From: Tubiluchus corallicola
Lineage: Eukaryota; Priapulida; Priapulimorpha; Priapulimorphida; Tubiluchidae
Reading direction: 5' to 3'
Assembly: GCA_030141605.1 (NCBI GenBank)
Contig: JAQGDQ010000761.1
Coordinates: 36,542-100,541 of the forward strand
Length of the DNA stretch: 64,000 nt
Shown: positions 44,091-58,000 of the stretch, one piece after another
Layout of the letters: each line of letters starts with the position of its first letter
Position numbering within the stretch: the first letter of the stretch is position 1
Notes under the pieces: generated by a model
Told to the model about the DNA's origin: nothing
Databases searched by the model: none
The model's input: only the letters and a program-made list of their open reading frames with translations
Program-made: the position numbers and the translations under genes

Positions 44091-45039
44091 ACAGGTGATG
44101 AAATAGAAATGCGATGCATTTTGTGTGAAACTGCGTTAGTGTGGCTTAAATTCGTTTTTCAAGAATTAATGTAATTACCATCTTGCTAGTATCCTGGTAA
44201 CATGACCGATTTTTGGAACGTAATGATAAAACATTTTATGCAAGTTTTTTCAAATGTCTGTCACAAGAATGCGTGGGACGTGTATTTGCATTAACCCGAC
44301 AACCCGTTTTGCTGACACTTCCAAATAAATTCCTGGATCAGTCAGCAAATCGTTCTGGTTTGTTAAAAACGTGTATGTATTTCGTTTCAGGCGTATGTAA
44401 TTTGGCATACGTATTTCACAAACTTGTTTATTTGTTGTTAATGGCTGTAGTGGCGCTGACACCACTGGCATAACAGGGTCTAGTTTTTTGCCAGATTAAC
44501 TGCTGGGTTTGTTTGCCTTGAGTGCAAATTTTATGCCTGTATGTCTGTAATGGAGGTAATAGATGTATGATGATGATGATGATGATGTGTTGTCTTTTCC
44601 CTGTCCAAATATTGATTTTTGATGACCAAAATAAGCAGAAATTGCATTACCAGTAAACATATTCATACATTTTTGTGTCTGGACATTCATACATATACTG
44701 ATATGCAATGTGTCGGCCAATCATTATTTTTGGAACAGAAATTGAAACTGGGAGCCTGTTGTAGCAATTTTATTTGAACACGAATCACTGAAAAATACGT
44801 TTGGAAAAATATCGGTTCACGGGTGATTATTCTTGCAACCCTTTCCAATTTCTCTGAATTTTGCCCCGTTTTCATCCTTTTCCCTGACTTTTTACCAAAC
44901 TATCTTTTTCCCTGACTTTCCATGGTAGTCTGTATTTTAAAGGATTTTCCCTGACCGTAGGAACCCTGTAAGCTACTTACGTGGCGCAAATTATTTCGCT
45001 GTTGGTGAAACATCATATTGCTAGCATGCATGCAAATCA
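44091..45039. other. Unassigned; candidate polyadenylation signal
   Basis: AATAAA at 44324-44329 could serve the MYND-finger gene. A short (ATG)n run lies at 44566-44586. The stretch 44870-44970 has repeated TTTCCCTGAC motifs and ends in AACCCTG, which suggests one end of a further DNA element. Confidence 0.35.
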
Positions 45040-45945
45040 GGTATATTATAAGACACGGCAAGGCACTTCATAACTAACACTGGCCCTAGACTTTGGAATA
45101 ACATCAACGAATACATAAAAAATCTTTATCTATAAATAACTTCAAAAGAAATCTTAAAAGTGAAATCTTTTCTAATTATACAGAATAAATCAATTTGATT
45201 AATTATGCTGCTGTCCCTGTCGGAATCCATTGCGTTGCTGACTATGTCAATTTTTTACATTTCCATAGTTCATGTTACTTAATACAGATACCATCACATC
45301 TTTCTCCTTGTTTCTATTCACTATTAACCTTCTACTCTTTCACTGCTCTTTTCTATTACACTCAGTCCACATTCATTTGGGGGTGCTCTAAACAAGTAAA
45401 TACTTCTTGAGTACCCCACGGGTCGTTTGCGGCTTGGCATCTTGTGTACATAATAATAAATGTTATTAAATACTTGTATTTACAATGCTGTGATGATCGT
45501 TGTGGATATATATAATAAATAAGAAAAATAAGCAGCTAGAATCCTTAGATTAGAAAGTAATTAGTTAGCCTGCTTTTAGCTGTATTATTTTAAGGCCAGC
45601 GTCATTCTGTGCTTTAGTTATTGCTTTCTCAATACTAATGTTAATTTATCAAATATATCGTGTGTTTGTTATGGGGGCACTAAACAAGCTTTTTAATGAA
45701 ATCAGTCTAGCTTCATTCATTGGCTTAATGATATTTGTGCCCAAAAATGTCTAAAAACCATTTTATCTATATTCGGCAAAGGAATGCATACTAGGTGACT
45801 TTATAGTCTTTTCGCTAATCCTTTCTCTAGTTCTATCTATACATTTTAACCATTCTTCAAAGCTTATTAGCGATTCTTTTATTAATCATGTTTTATTGTA
45901 GTATTATAAAGATAAATAAAATTGAATTGAATTGAATTGTGCACT
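45040..45945 (+). mobile_element. LINE 3' end with (TTGAA)n tail
   Basis: Plus-strand coding remains read NTGPRLWNNINEYIKNLSI then FKRNLKSEIF, the C-terminal signature of Jockey/CR1-like reverse transcriptase proteins. A ~750-bp 3' untranslated region follows and ends AATAAAATTGAATTGAATTG, a microsatellite-like tail typical of such LINEs. It is 5'-truncated. Confidence 0.75.
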
Positions 45946-46206
45946 TACGTTTTGTTTGAACAATATTGTTGTTCTCAAACAATGTCACGTGCTATAGTAT
46001 TGTACATTAAACACAATCTTAAAAAAAAGTCCAGCGATTGAGAAATGAGTGGTACTTCTCACCTGTAAGGACCGTTCGTGCAGTGACTAATGTTTCTTTC
46101 GAGTGGTTGAAACATGTCAGCAGCCATATCAAAGCAATCCATGCCTAACAGGAACTAAAAGTATAAGACAACCAGTTGTTTGTGATCTTTCCTATTGCAG
46201 CATACG

Positions 46207-46524
46207 CCCGGGGGGTGAGCATCGAGCGTTCAAGTTCGAATTGGACTCGAACCTAAAATTACAGATTCGGCACTTCAGCCACGTATGTTCTTTGTCACTA
46301 AAATGTTTGAAATAGCGTGCAAATGGTACAATTTAGCTGCAGTTTCTGTGCAAAATTTTTAACAAACTAAAAGTGGTTTTACTGCAGAACAAAATCAAGT
46401 AACGTGCATGATCTTTGTAAGACAACTTTTTACTAGTGGTTCGAAAATCTTTCAAACTCAATTCGGATTCGAAACACCGAAATTCGATTCGAATTCGCTT
46501 CCTGTTAGAGAATGCTCACCCCCA
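46207..46524. mobile_element. hAT-like MITE with GGGGGTGAGCAT ends
   Basis: GGGGGTGAGCAT near 46210 and ATGCTCACCCCC near 46513 are exact inverted repeats. Subterminal TTCGAA/ATTCG motifs are dense. The target duplication is not clear, so the hAT assignment rests on the end sequence only. Confidence 0.6.
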
Positions 46525-46839
46525 GTTATAACAGCTGGTGATTTTTTACTTGAATTCAAGATTTTGACCCAAACCCCGGTTGAACATTATGACGTCTTAT
46601 TGCCACGTTCTTATTATTATGTATGCCAATTTTTGCATATGTGTGCTCGCAAACCGAGACCATTCATAAGTCCACATAGTTAAAAGTATGATGCTTCAAA
46701 GTAGAATGCACAAAAAACTTGGACAATTGTCAATTTTTTTTAGAAAAACAAACACTAAATATATTCGACTTTAACATTCTAGCATCAAATTATCAAGAAA
46801 GTGTTAAAAAATACTAAAAATTTAATTTTATAACCCAGT

Positions 46840-47290
46840 ATCCACTTTTCTGGTTAGAAATTAGCACTGCAATTGTAAAAAACTCGTATTTTCAAACTCT
46901 GAGAGCAGCTCGTGGAAACAGCCATTTTGCTTCGGGTTTTTTCTGTTGTCAAGCCCAGATCTTCGTCTGGAAGAGCCATCTACTGGACTTAAACATCAGT
47001 GTATTCTTGCAAAGTCCGTAGCAACCAACATTTGTACGGTTGCTAAGTGTTTTGTTGAAACGCGACAAAAACAATGGCTGACTTTAACAGAGATTTTCTC
47101 AAGGTTATGTTTTTCTCTGTGCAGCCTGTATCTCAACTTCAACGTGGATTATCTTAGCTTAGAAATAACATAGAGTGATGAGCTTGGTATCAAAATGATT
47201 CTCATGAAATGGAGATTCAGGATATGTGAATAACTAGAAAAGCTTAATTGCCGACTTATGGATGTTTTTGCTATGCAAGCACACATATTT
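46840..47290 (+). repeat. Interspersed repeat family F, copy 3
   Basis: Homologous to 21590-21970 and to the reverse complement of 56690-57190. It carries an extra segment (CTGTATCTCAACTTCAACGTGG) shared with the 56690 copy and missing from copy 1. Confidence 0.75.
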
Positions 47291-48520
47291 GCTCACAAGT
47301 TTATTACCACCGGTACGCCTGTACATTGGTTTTATCATAATTCTATCATTTATTATATAGAAAGAAACAACATGTTATTAAAAATGCAAAGGTTCTACAA
47401 AATTAGGTTCGATGTGGTTCGCTACAAAACCTACGACGCTATAAATGTTCAACTACACATAACAACATAGTTCGATTCACCTAATAACAAAGCGTAAATT
47501 CGTTATCAAAAAAAGTAACAATAACAGTATCACTATAGGATGGACTTCGAGTTCTGCTTTAAGCTAAAGTTCAACAATTATAACTCTACGTAGCATAATT
47601 ATAACAGTATTGCATAAATGCCATAATTAATATTACTGCGTGGTTCGACTAGCTTCTTACGACAACAAAAACAAAAACTGCATTTAGCAGTTAATACCCT
47701 GAAAACGAATGCTGCAAAACTGCTACAGTAACGCTGAGAAAATAATCACAAATTCCTTTTGAAGGATCCTGCCTCTCTACGCAGTTGTTAAGTAATTTAC
47801 CTAAACTTATCTTTACGATCAACAAGGAACAGAGAAACTGGATAAAAATGCCTGAGGCAACTCACCTAATTTTATGCCTAAATTACCGAATAATGCATGC
47901 AAAAACATTCACCGAAAATTCTTAAAAGTGCAACTTATTCGTCATAACAGAGTACCAAAAAAAAAACACTATAAATGTACTATAACATGATTCAGTGAAC
48001 TAGATGACCTTCATCTTGCCTGAAATTAAACTAATTCAAAAGTCACTTACTCAAAAATCATTACTAATCAGCTAATATTTGTATAAGTTTTAATGAAACG
48101 ACCACAAAATTAAATTACCGATTGACTTTCTAAACAGCTTAATTTAGTCTGTGTCCTAATTTTAGTAATTTACTTCTGATTAGACTTGCAATCAACTTCA
48201 CTTCATACATCGCTAAATACTAGTGGTGACCATCGCATCACACGGGTATGATTTCAACACGAATGCCAAAACTTGACAAACTCGAACTTTTGCCTCACAC
48301 GGTACCAAAAAATGTCAAAAAAATCTCTCTGTCTCTGTTGGTACAAATGTGTTTGCGTCATACATAAACAAATGCACGCAATATAAAAATGTTGCTGTGC
48401 CCTCGCGTACATTACCCGATCAAACGGCAATTCCGAATGCCGAGTACGCTATCTAGTTGTTAAAAATGTCAAAGAGGCAGCACCAATTAATTTTTTTAAA
48501 TCAGCTACAGATGGCGTTGG
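47291..48520. other. Unassigned; contains CLUH 3' flank
   Basis: No gene or element recognised. The CLUH 3' untranslated region should lie in the right part (minus strand). No convincing polyadenylation signal was chosen. Confidence 0.3.
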
Positions 48521-48965
48521 TTATCTGCTTGCCGTTTCGACGTCATTTTCTGCAGCTTCATCCGTCTTGTCGCTGGCGTCGTCGCTGACCGAATCGACTT
48601 GCATCTCGGAGGGCGACGCACAAACCGCATCCTGCACCGGGCTGGCTTCATCTGGATTCTGCGAAGCATCCGTGGCTTCAGCGGCGTCCTTATTGTCGTC
48701 GCTTACCTTGTCGGAGTCTGCAACATCAGCACCAAGTGCACCTGCCTTGGTGAGAGTTATGCCTTCTACCTGATGAAGTTCAAATTCTCTTCGAAAGACT
48801 TCAATATCTTTTTGGCTAAAATACAAAATACGTCTTGTACTAGATATAAAAAGTATTCACTTGTGTATAAGAAATCAAAATGCAAGTGTTATAAAGAATG
48901 GGAGATGTAATAATAATAACAGCAACAGCAGCAATAATGATAATAATTAATAATAATAATAATAT

Positions 48966-49001
<36 letters not shown>

Positions 49002-52000
49002 TTTAATAATAATAATAATAGCAACAGCAGCAGCAACAACAACAACAATGATAATAATAGCAACAGCAGCAGCAACAGCAACAACAACAACAACAATAAT
49101 AATAATAATAATAATAATAATATTTAATAATAATAATAATAATAGCAACAGCAGCAGCAACAACAACAACAATAATGATAATAATAATAATAATAATAAT
49201 AATAATAGCAACAGCAGCAGCAGCAACAACAACAACAATAATAATAATAATTAATATTAATAATAATAATATTTAATAATAATAATTTATTTTTTATGAC
49301 AAATACATTGCGGCTCATCACTCGTTACAATGAAATACAATTAGTTGTAAATTCTAAAAATTGAATTATACTTTAGATTTCAAATACTAGTTGAAATGCT
49401 ATCAATACGGTTTAGAAGGAAGCATTTCAAAAACAACAATAGGTTGGCTGCACACTGGAAAATTGTTTAAATAGATTGAAAAAATATAATATGTTATAGC
49501 AATCAGGTGAAATGAGAATTAAGTGATTTAGTTAGGTTACTTTACTCTTTCACTACAGAGGGCAGCACACTGCCGCCTATGTTTTTCATGCAAGGAACGG
49601 AAGGCTGCTGCCCAAGCTCAGCACTAAGCGCTGTCACCCAAGTCTGTTTATTTCACTGCTACGGCCATGTAAAGACATTGTAGAAAAGTTTAACAGCCGT
49701 GGGATTGGGGTTGCTTTCCAACAAGTAACGCTAGGCAGCCAATCAGCATCTGAAGCCAGGTGCAGTCCACAATACTGTACTGTATAGTATGTTGCCAAGC
49801 AAAATCACTTGTAGATAGTTGGTGAAACGTATGTTTAGTTGATTGTTCAGCATTCTTATAAAATGATTGCATATTATGGATTAGTATTGTGTCTTTTGTG
49901 AAAACCGGTTTCTAAATATAATTACATGCTTATTTATGATTGTGTGCACATGTGTGCGTGCGTGCATGCATGAGTGCATGTATGTGTGCTTGCATACGTG
50001 TGAATGTGTGGAAATAAAACTAATATTTAATATTAGTACTGAATAACGAACAACTATTTGTTTAAATACAAAATTCTGTTTTAGTAACACACCACAAGAA
50101 GTTATTGTCAAATGTGCCCAGTTAAAAAGCAACAATGCAGTGAAAGGGTTAAGTGATCTCGGATTAATAATTAAAAATCGATAATGAAATAATAATAACA
50201 TAAAGACAAGCGCAGTGCCATACAGGAACAGATCATACAAAAGCATTTAGGGTACAAACAGGATGACCAAATCAATTTCATACCTTATCTGTACGAAAAG
50301 TATCCCGTTTATGACATTTAGCATGTCCAGTATGCTGGTCATGCTTGGTGCTTGAATCTGAAAGGAAAAAATCGTTTCAACTGAATGTCTTTCCATGGCA
50401 GGAAAGGTATTATGTCTTCCAGAACTTAGATAATATCCATCTGTAATATTTACACAGAGATGTTACTATATTTTCTTGGCTTTGTCAGGTTATCCATCTG
50501 CAATATTTACACCTAGATGTTACTATATTTTCTTGGCTTTGTCAGGTTATCCATCTGCAATATTTACACCTAGATGTTACTATATTTTCTTGGCTTTGTC
50601 AGGTTATCCATCTGTAATATTTACACCTAGATGTTACTATATTTTCTTGGCTTCATCAAGTTATCCATCTGTGATATTTACACCTAGATGATACTATATT
50701 TTCTTGGCTTCATCAAGTTATCCATCTGTAATATTTACACCTAGATGATACTATATTTTCTTGGCTTCATCAGGTTATCCATCTGTAATATTTACACCTA
50801 GATGTTACTATATTTTCTTGGCTTCGTCAGATTATCCATCTGTAATATTTACACCTAGATGTTACTATATTTTCTTGGCTTCATCAGGTTATCCATCTGT
50901 AATATGTACACCTAGACGTTACTATATTTTCTTGGCTTTGTCAGGTTATCCATCTGTAATATTTACACCTAGATGATACTATATTTTCTTGGCTTCATCA
51001 GGTTATCCATCTGTGATATTTACACCTAGAGGTTACTATATTTTCTTGGCTTCATCAGGTTATCCATGTGTAATATTTACACCTAGATGATACTATATTT
51101 TCTTGGCTTCATCAGGTTATCCATCTGTGATATTTACACCTAGATGTTACTATATTTTCTTGGCTTCGTCAGGTTATCCATCTGTAATATTTACACCTAG
51201 ATGTTACTATATTTTCTTGGCTTCATCAGGTTATCCATCTGTAATATTTACACCTAGATGTTACTATATTTTCTTGGCTTCATCAGGTTATCCATGTGTA
51301 ATATTTACACCTAGATGATACTATATTTTCTTGGCTTCATCAGGTTATCCATCTGTAATATTTACACCTAGATGTTACTATATTTTCTTGGCTTCATCAG
51401 GTTATCCATCTGCAATATTTACACCTAGATGATACTATATTTTCTTGGCTTCATCAGGGCCGAAGAAGACTGAACCAGAAATCTCTAGCTTTTCAAAAAC
51501 CTTCCAACTGTCAGCTGTAGAAAGTTAAAACTTGCAACCCTGATTAAAGGGATTAAAAGGATTTAGGATACATCCTGTAACTTCTCCCAAGTGTAAACAG
51601 GGCTTTTGTCAGAGACATCTATTCACAGCAATACACAGAAGACATACCATAAATGAAGCCAAGTGAAAATAGGCGTCACAATGGATACCTGTAACGGTGG
51701 GAAGTCGTCGGTCGCATTGCCTTTGTAAATTTCGTTCATTTTCTTCTGCAAGACAACTGCCTGTTGCGTCAAATGTTTCAAGCATTCGCTGCTTTCTTTA
51801 GTTTTCTCGTGTTCTTCTCCCAGCTGAAAGAGAAACCGCAGTGAAAAAACGTAGAAAAACAAAGACAACGAATTGACTACAATAAGAGATGAAATTACTA
51901 GCATGCACGCTTATACCAGAATAATTTATTTGCTTCATTTCCAAATAAACATAAAGAACTGCAGCCGGTTTAGTCTAGTGGTAATGCGTCTGCTTTCCGT

Positions 52001-55000
52001 CTGGGAGGTCGTGAGATCGAACCAGCGGCCGAGTCATACCAAAGACTTTAAAAATGGTACCTGCTGTTGCCCTGCCTGACGAGTGGTATTTAGGGTAAAA
52101 GTGGGGTAATAATAGTCTCTGTTATGTAGTTGTAGGTTGTTATTTACAGTCGGCGATAATAGCTCTTTGAGGTAATGTTAATTGTTGACCCAAAAGCCGA
52201 CTTTAAATAAAAATTATTGTTATTATTGTTATTATTACAGTAAGCCCTCGCTTAACGACTTCCCGTTTAACGACGTTTCGTTTTAACGATGCTGAACCTT
52301 TGACATCCTTTCCTCACTTAACGACGCACGTTTCATTTCAACGATGGTTTTTTTACTTTGCTCACAGCCATTTTTCATTTTATCAGCAACTTTTTTACCT
52401 AATTTGAAGTATAAAAGTGGTAGAAATTGCGTTATTCCGTCCTAAAAACACGTTAGTAACCTAAACAGCGCAATTTTTATTCCATTTTTGCTCCTCTGCT
52501 GTCTATGTACTAAATTCTAGCCGTTTGTGTCAAACGAGATCTATTTGCTGATTTCTCCAGGCACACGAGAAAAAAGCAAAACCGGATCCAAATTTAAACT
52601 GTAGGTCAAAACAATCTACTGTTTAAAATATTGAAGGGCACCATACCATCTTTCAAAAATGACTTAAGTGAAAGAATTATTACCACACAAACACGATTTC
52701 ACATTCGCGCCACTAGTTCTTCGTTGTTACATGTTTTTCGCCATTCGTTAGTTAGATGGACACTAGCGCCTGCATTTCGGAAATGCATTGCACAAAAAAC
52801 AGCTGCCGTGCCTCTCAATTCATACGTGTTTGGTTATGACGAACTGCACATGTTGTACAGCTCATACGTGAGCACAGCAGTAAATTTGAAATTCGAATTT
52901 TTATATTTGAACTTGCCTAGTTTTAGCACAACATACTGAAGATCATACAGTAGAGCACTGTACTTCAATTTTCACTTCTCACATGTGGAATATTTTGACT
53001 GTTGAAAATAATGTTAGTTTGTGATGCCATCAATAGTTGGGCTCGCCCGCCATTAATTAAGATTTGAATCTATTATTTAATTATCAGAAATGCTTTTGCA
53101 GTATTAATTGTGTTAAAATGTACACTTTCTATCGGACTTGAAAATGGGGTGGTATATGAAAAATCATCCTGTCTTCCTTTAACAAAGATTATAACGTGGT
53201 TATGGGGACAGCTTTAAAGGACAACTTTAGGGGGAGCTGCACAAAAGCTGAAAAATAAACGAGTCTCGTAAAACTAACATTTCAATTTTTCAGTCGGGGT
53301 TTATGCAGCACTAATAAGCCAAGCAAATAATTGCAAAATGATCTCTACTACCTTTTTCTTGCGAAAACAGCATTATCTAACAAGATTTACAAGGTTGAAA
53401 TTGGATGATCCAGTGTGCTACGGAAATGTACGAAAGTGACTGACAGTTGCGAGGGCTGCAAACCTCACAACTGCTAATTAAAATTCGTCGTTACTCTTGC
53501 ACATAATGTGAAATCTTGAACGGTAGACACTCCATTCAAAATCAGACCACGTGCTGCTGTTATGGTAACAGGGTCATCTGAACAGTATAAACGGCCCCTG
53601 GGAAAACCAGTGCACTGGGGTCCTTACACCAGGGATGAGAATGACAAATTGCAAAAAACTCTGAAACAGGCCGAGGGTTTGGGGGCCACCTAGGCCCCAA
53701 TGGAGTTGAAATTGCAATTCTGTGACTGCAGAGAACCTCTAAGTGGACTTAAAATATCAATTACCTTGTTTCCTGCATAATTTAAAATACCCAACTATCA
53801 AGGATACATGATACCTAATTGTCTCAAAAACGCCTAAGTACTGGCCGCTCCTATGCAAAAGTATATAAAAACGTTCTGCAATTGACTGAAATAACTCCGC
53901 ACAATTGATTCTATATTTTTATACATAGAGATATACACGTGGTTACACTGATGTACGTGATGTAAACAAAGTGACGGCCTGCCAACTAGCGGTCAGCTTG
54001 TGAAATAATGTACTGGGTCTGTAAAAATTTTCTCAACGAATTTACGCGATTTACAAAAATGGCACTACTAGTCTTCCAAAAACTCGGAATTCCACGTATC
54101 CGCAGAAAATTCTCATCCCTGCCTTACACACACAACCATTCACAGGAATAAAAATGTAAATGGTCGACAAAATTAAACATATATAAATAATAATAATAAA
54201 CTTATTTGGAAGTGTAAATACAAATACAATATCAAGAAACACTGGGAAAAAATAGATATTAATAATAATGATTATATGACAGCGTGCATAGAATAAATGG
54301 CAAGAACCAGAAGTAAAACTTGTTAGGTGCTTGCACCATCATAAACACGTTCAAATAATGAGGAAAAAGAACAAAAAAAAACCTGAAGGTTTTTAGACAA
54401 TTTAAAAAAAGAGTTGTGCAAAGTAAGGATAGTAGTGATGGATAAAAGAATGTTCAAAAGGGTAGGAAGAGTGGCTTGTGGAGATTCGGCTCATGAGACG
54501 ACGAAGCACTCAGGATTCTACTCAAAAAGAACACAAAGTTGTGACTGTTGTGTCACACAGGAACAGTAGGTGGTTATCAAGACTAGTTTATATAAGTAGC
54601 AAACAGATATCGTTTAACTGACGTTTTAAAGAGGTAAATGTTACACTCTGGATTCTACTCAAAAAGAACACAAAGTTGTGACTGTTGTGTCACACAGGAA
54701 CAGTAGGTGGTTATCAAGACTAGTTTATATCAGAAGCAAACAGATATCGTTTAACTGACGTTTTAAAGCGGTAAATGTTACATACACTCAGGATTCTACT
54801 CAAAAAGAACACAAAGTTGTGACTGTTGTGTCACACAGGAACAGTAGGTGGTTATCAAGACTAGTTTATATCAGAAGCAAACAGATATCGTTTAACTGAC
54901 GTTTTAAAGCGGTAAATGTTACATACACTCAGGATTCTACTCAAAAAGAACACAAAGTTGTGACTGTTGTGTCACACAGGAACAGTAGGTGGTTATCAAG

Positions 55001-58000
55001 ACTAGTTTATATCAGAAGCAAACAGATATCGTTTAACTGACGTTTTAAAGCGGTAAATGTTACATACACTCAGGATTCTACTCAAAAAGAACACAAAGTT
55101 GTGACTGTTGTGTCACACAGGAACAGCAGGTGGTTATCAAGACTAGTTTATATCAGAAGCAAACAGATATCGTTTAACTGACGTTTTAAAGCGGTAAATG
55201 TTACACTCTGGATTCTACTCAAAAAGAACACAAAGTTGTGACTGTTGTGTCACACAGGAACAGCAGGTGGTTATCAAGACTAGTTTATATCAGAAGCAAA
55301 CAGATATCGTTTAACTGACGTTTTAAAGCGGTAAATGTTACACTCTGGATTCTACTCAAAAAGAACACAAAGTTGTGACTGTTGTGTCACACAGGAACAG
55401 TAGGCGGTTATCAAGACTAGTTTATATAAGAAGCAAACAGATATCGTTTAATATATATATATATACATATACATTAAACGATATATATATATATATATAT
55501 ATATTAAACGATATATATTTTACTGTATTTGTACCTTCAACAAAATTAATGTTAAAAATTTTAAAAAAACATGCTGTACAGCAAGATATAACATGCACCT
55601 TGAAAAACACTGAAATTTCAAAATGTAAATGGTACACAATTTGCTAAACCATACAGACAGAGGTGGCACAGTTATTGTGAATTATTTATTATTAATCAAG
55701 TGTTCAACACAAACATTCACCAAGTTTCTTTGCAGAGAATTGCTTTATGATTGGCTTGAAATGAAAGGTCTTCAGGACGTCATTTCCAAGTCACAACATA
55801 CGTAAGATTAGCCTGCACTCACCCCCCCCCCCCAAACGGGCAACTGCCCAATGTGCCCATGTGTTAAGACGACCCTGATGCTGAACATTGAAAACCCGTA
55901 TGGATACTTAAAAATTGCAGCAAATTTACGCTAACAGTTTCATATTAAAAACACGCTTACAGTAGGCCATAAGAGATTTCTTGCTATTTTCTTAAATACA
56001 GTATTTCTGGATTAAAAGTTCGCAAAAATGCCAAAATCAAGGCTTTACTGCGTTTAGCATTTTCACATTGTTTTTGGTTTCTCTACAGTAAACAGTGTAG
56101 TACTGCAGTGCCACGATTAGTGCTATGAAAACATTGGTTTATCTACCGTAAACAGTGCAGTACTGCACTGCTACGATTACTGCTATGGACAACAGTTTAT
56201 CTACGGTAAACAGCACGGTACTGCTTTGCCACGATTACTGCTATGAAAAACAACAATACTACACAGTGACAAAACAAGTGAACGTTACTTACAAGATTAC
56301 GGTAAATGGTAAACGTTTCCTTCTCGCTCTGCAAAGCACCTCGGAAATCACCCTGACAAGATTGAACACGCGCTTTTAGGTGGTAGTTGATGGCTACTTT
56401 CATGCTTCGATTACTATGATATCTAAAAAAAAACATTCGATAATTAATAAAGAGAAAACTCGGCACAGTATAGAAGAATTCAACTCAGTTTATTGTAGAA
56501 CCACACTGACCGGTACACTTGGCCTGAGAAGTGCAAAAGTAATAACAATGTTAGAAATACTTAAAGTAAATGCGCGGTCACTTTTTATAATTATGAAAAC
56601 CAGCAAGTTGAGCAGAAAAGAAATTAAATCAAATACCCCAGTTTTTATGCAAGCAACTATGTGAATTAGTTAATAAAACTACATGTGTGCTTGCATAACA
56701 AAATCATCCATAAGTTGGCAATTAAGCTTTTCTAGTTATTCACTTATTTCCATTTCACGAGGATCATTTTGATACCAAGTTCATCACTCTATGTTATTTC
56801 TACGCTGAGATAATCCACGTTGAAGTTGAGGTGCAGGCTACACACTGAAAAACAATCTTGAGAAAATCGCTGTTAAAGTCAGCCATTGTTTTTTGTCGCG
56901 TTTCTACAAAACACTTAGCAACCGCACAAATGTTGGTTGCTACGGACTTTGCAAGAGCACGTTGAAGTTATGTTTAAGTCCAGTAGATGGCTCTTACTAA
57001 CGAAGATCTGGGCTTGGCAATAGAAAAAACCCGAAGCAAAATGAATGCTTCCACAAGCTACTATTGGAGTCTGAAAAAAGGAGTTTTTTCCTATTGCATT
57101 ACTAGTTTCTAGACAGAAAAGTGGGTAAGGAGTTATAAAATTGAACTTTTAGTGTTTTTTGAACACTTTGTTGATAATTTGGTACTACAACATAAAAGTT
57201 CAATACATTTAGCGTTGGTTTTTACAAAATACAAAAAGAAATGAAATCAAATACCCCAGTTTTTATGCGAGCAACTATGTGAATTAATTAATAAAACTAA
57301 TTAACTACTGCTCATCAATTTCAATATTTGCACTCGCCGAACTTTGGCTGCGTATTGTGATTGTCCGAAGAGCATTATGGATTGGCTGTGCCTGTATTTA
57401 CGTGGTAAATGATACAGTAGCTATTGTACGTGTCTGAAACTCAATTTGCGCAACTGTCTGGGTATGCTTGGAAAAAATAAGCACGCCAGCGGAAAGAGGA
57501 CGAAACGGTCTATAAGGTGGTGGTGGCTTCACTAGGAGAGATGTATGCTGGACGAAACGGGGGGAATGTATTTCGAAGTTCGTTTTCTACCCCCTGTGCT
57601 GCACGCTAGTTGGAACATCCATTGTATTAGAATTTGAGAAATTACGTGGCTGTTCCATGCATTGTCTTCACCCGTCGTCCTACAATGCTATGGATTTGTA
57701 TAGTGTATTTGTATAGATTCCTACAGTGTATAGATAGTCTTGTAGGTTCTGTTAGCCTATTATCATCTGAGAATCAGCAAGCAAAAACTATGTAGAATGT
57801 CCGCACATTATTGATCATTGGTAGATGCGCCTAATAGTGTTATAGCACACAATTTTGAATAGTTTTGTTGTGATGTTGCGCTGTTGGCAGTACAGAAGTT
57901 TGTTTTTGTTTTGTTCAACTTTTTTGTACGTTATACGTGTGCAAAATACCCCGAGCTCTGAAGTTTGTTTTTGTTTTGTTCAACTTTTTTGTACGTTATA

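Noticed and set aside
48966-49254. Poly-Leu, poly-Asn and poly-Ile frames
   Set aside because: Translations of the AAT/CAG trinucleotide array in a CLUH intron.
50476-51318. Three 71-codon Tyr/Pro-rich repeat frames
   Set aside because: The 57-bp minisatellite; each block ends where a unit mutates to TGA, and it is antisense within a CLUH intron.
51963-52035. A functional tRNA gene
   Set aside because: The tRNA-like head continues into a conserved non-tRNA body and a TTA-rich tail, as in a SINE.
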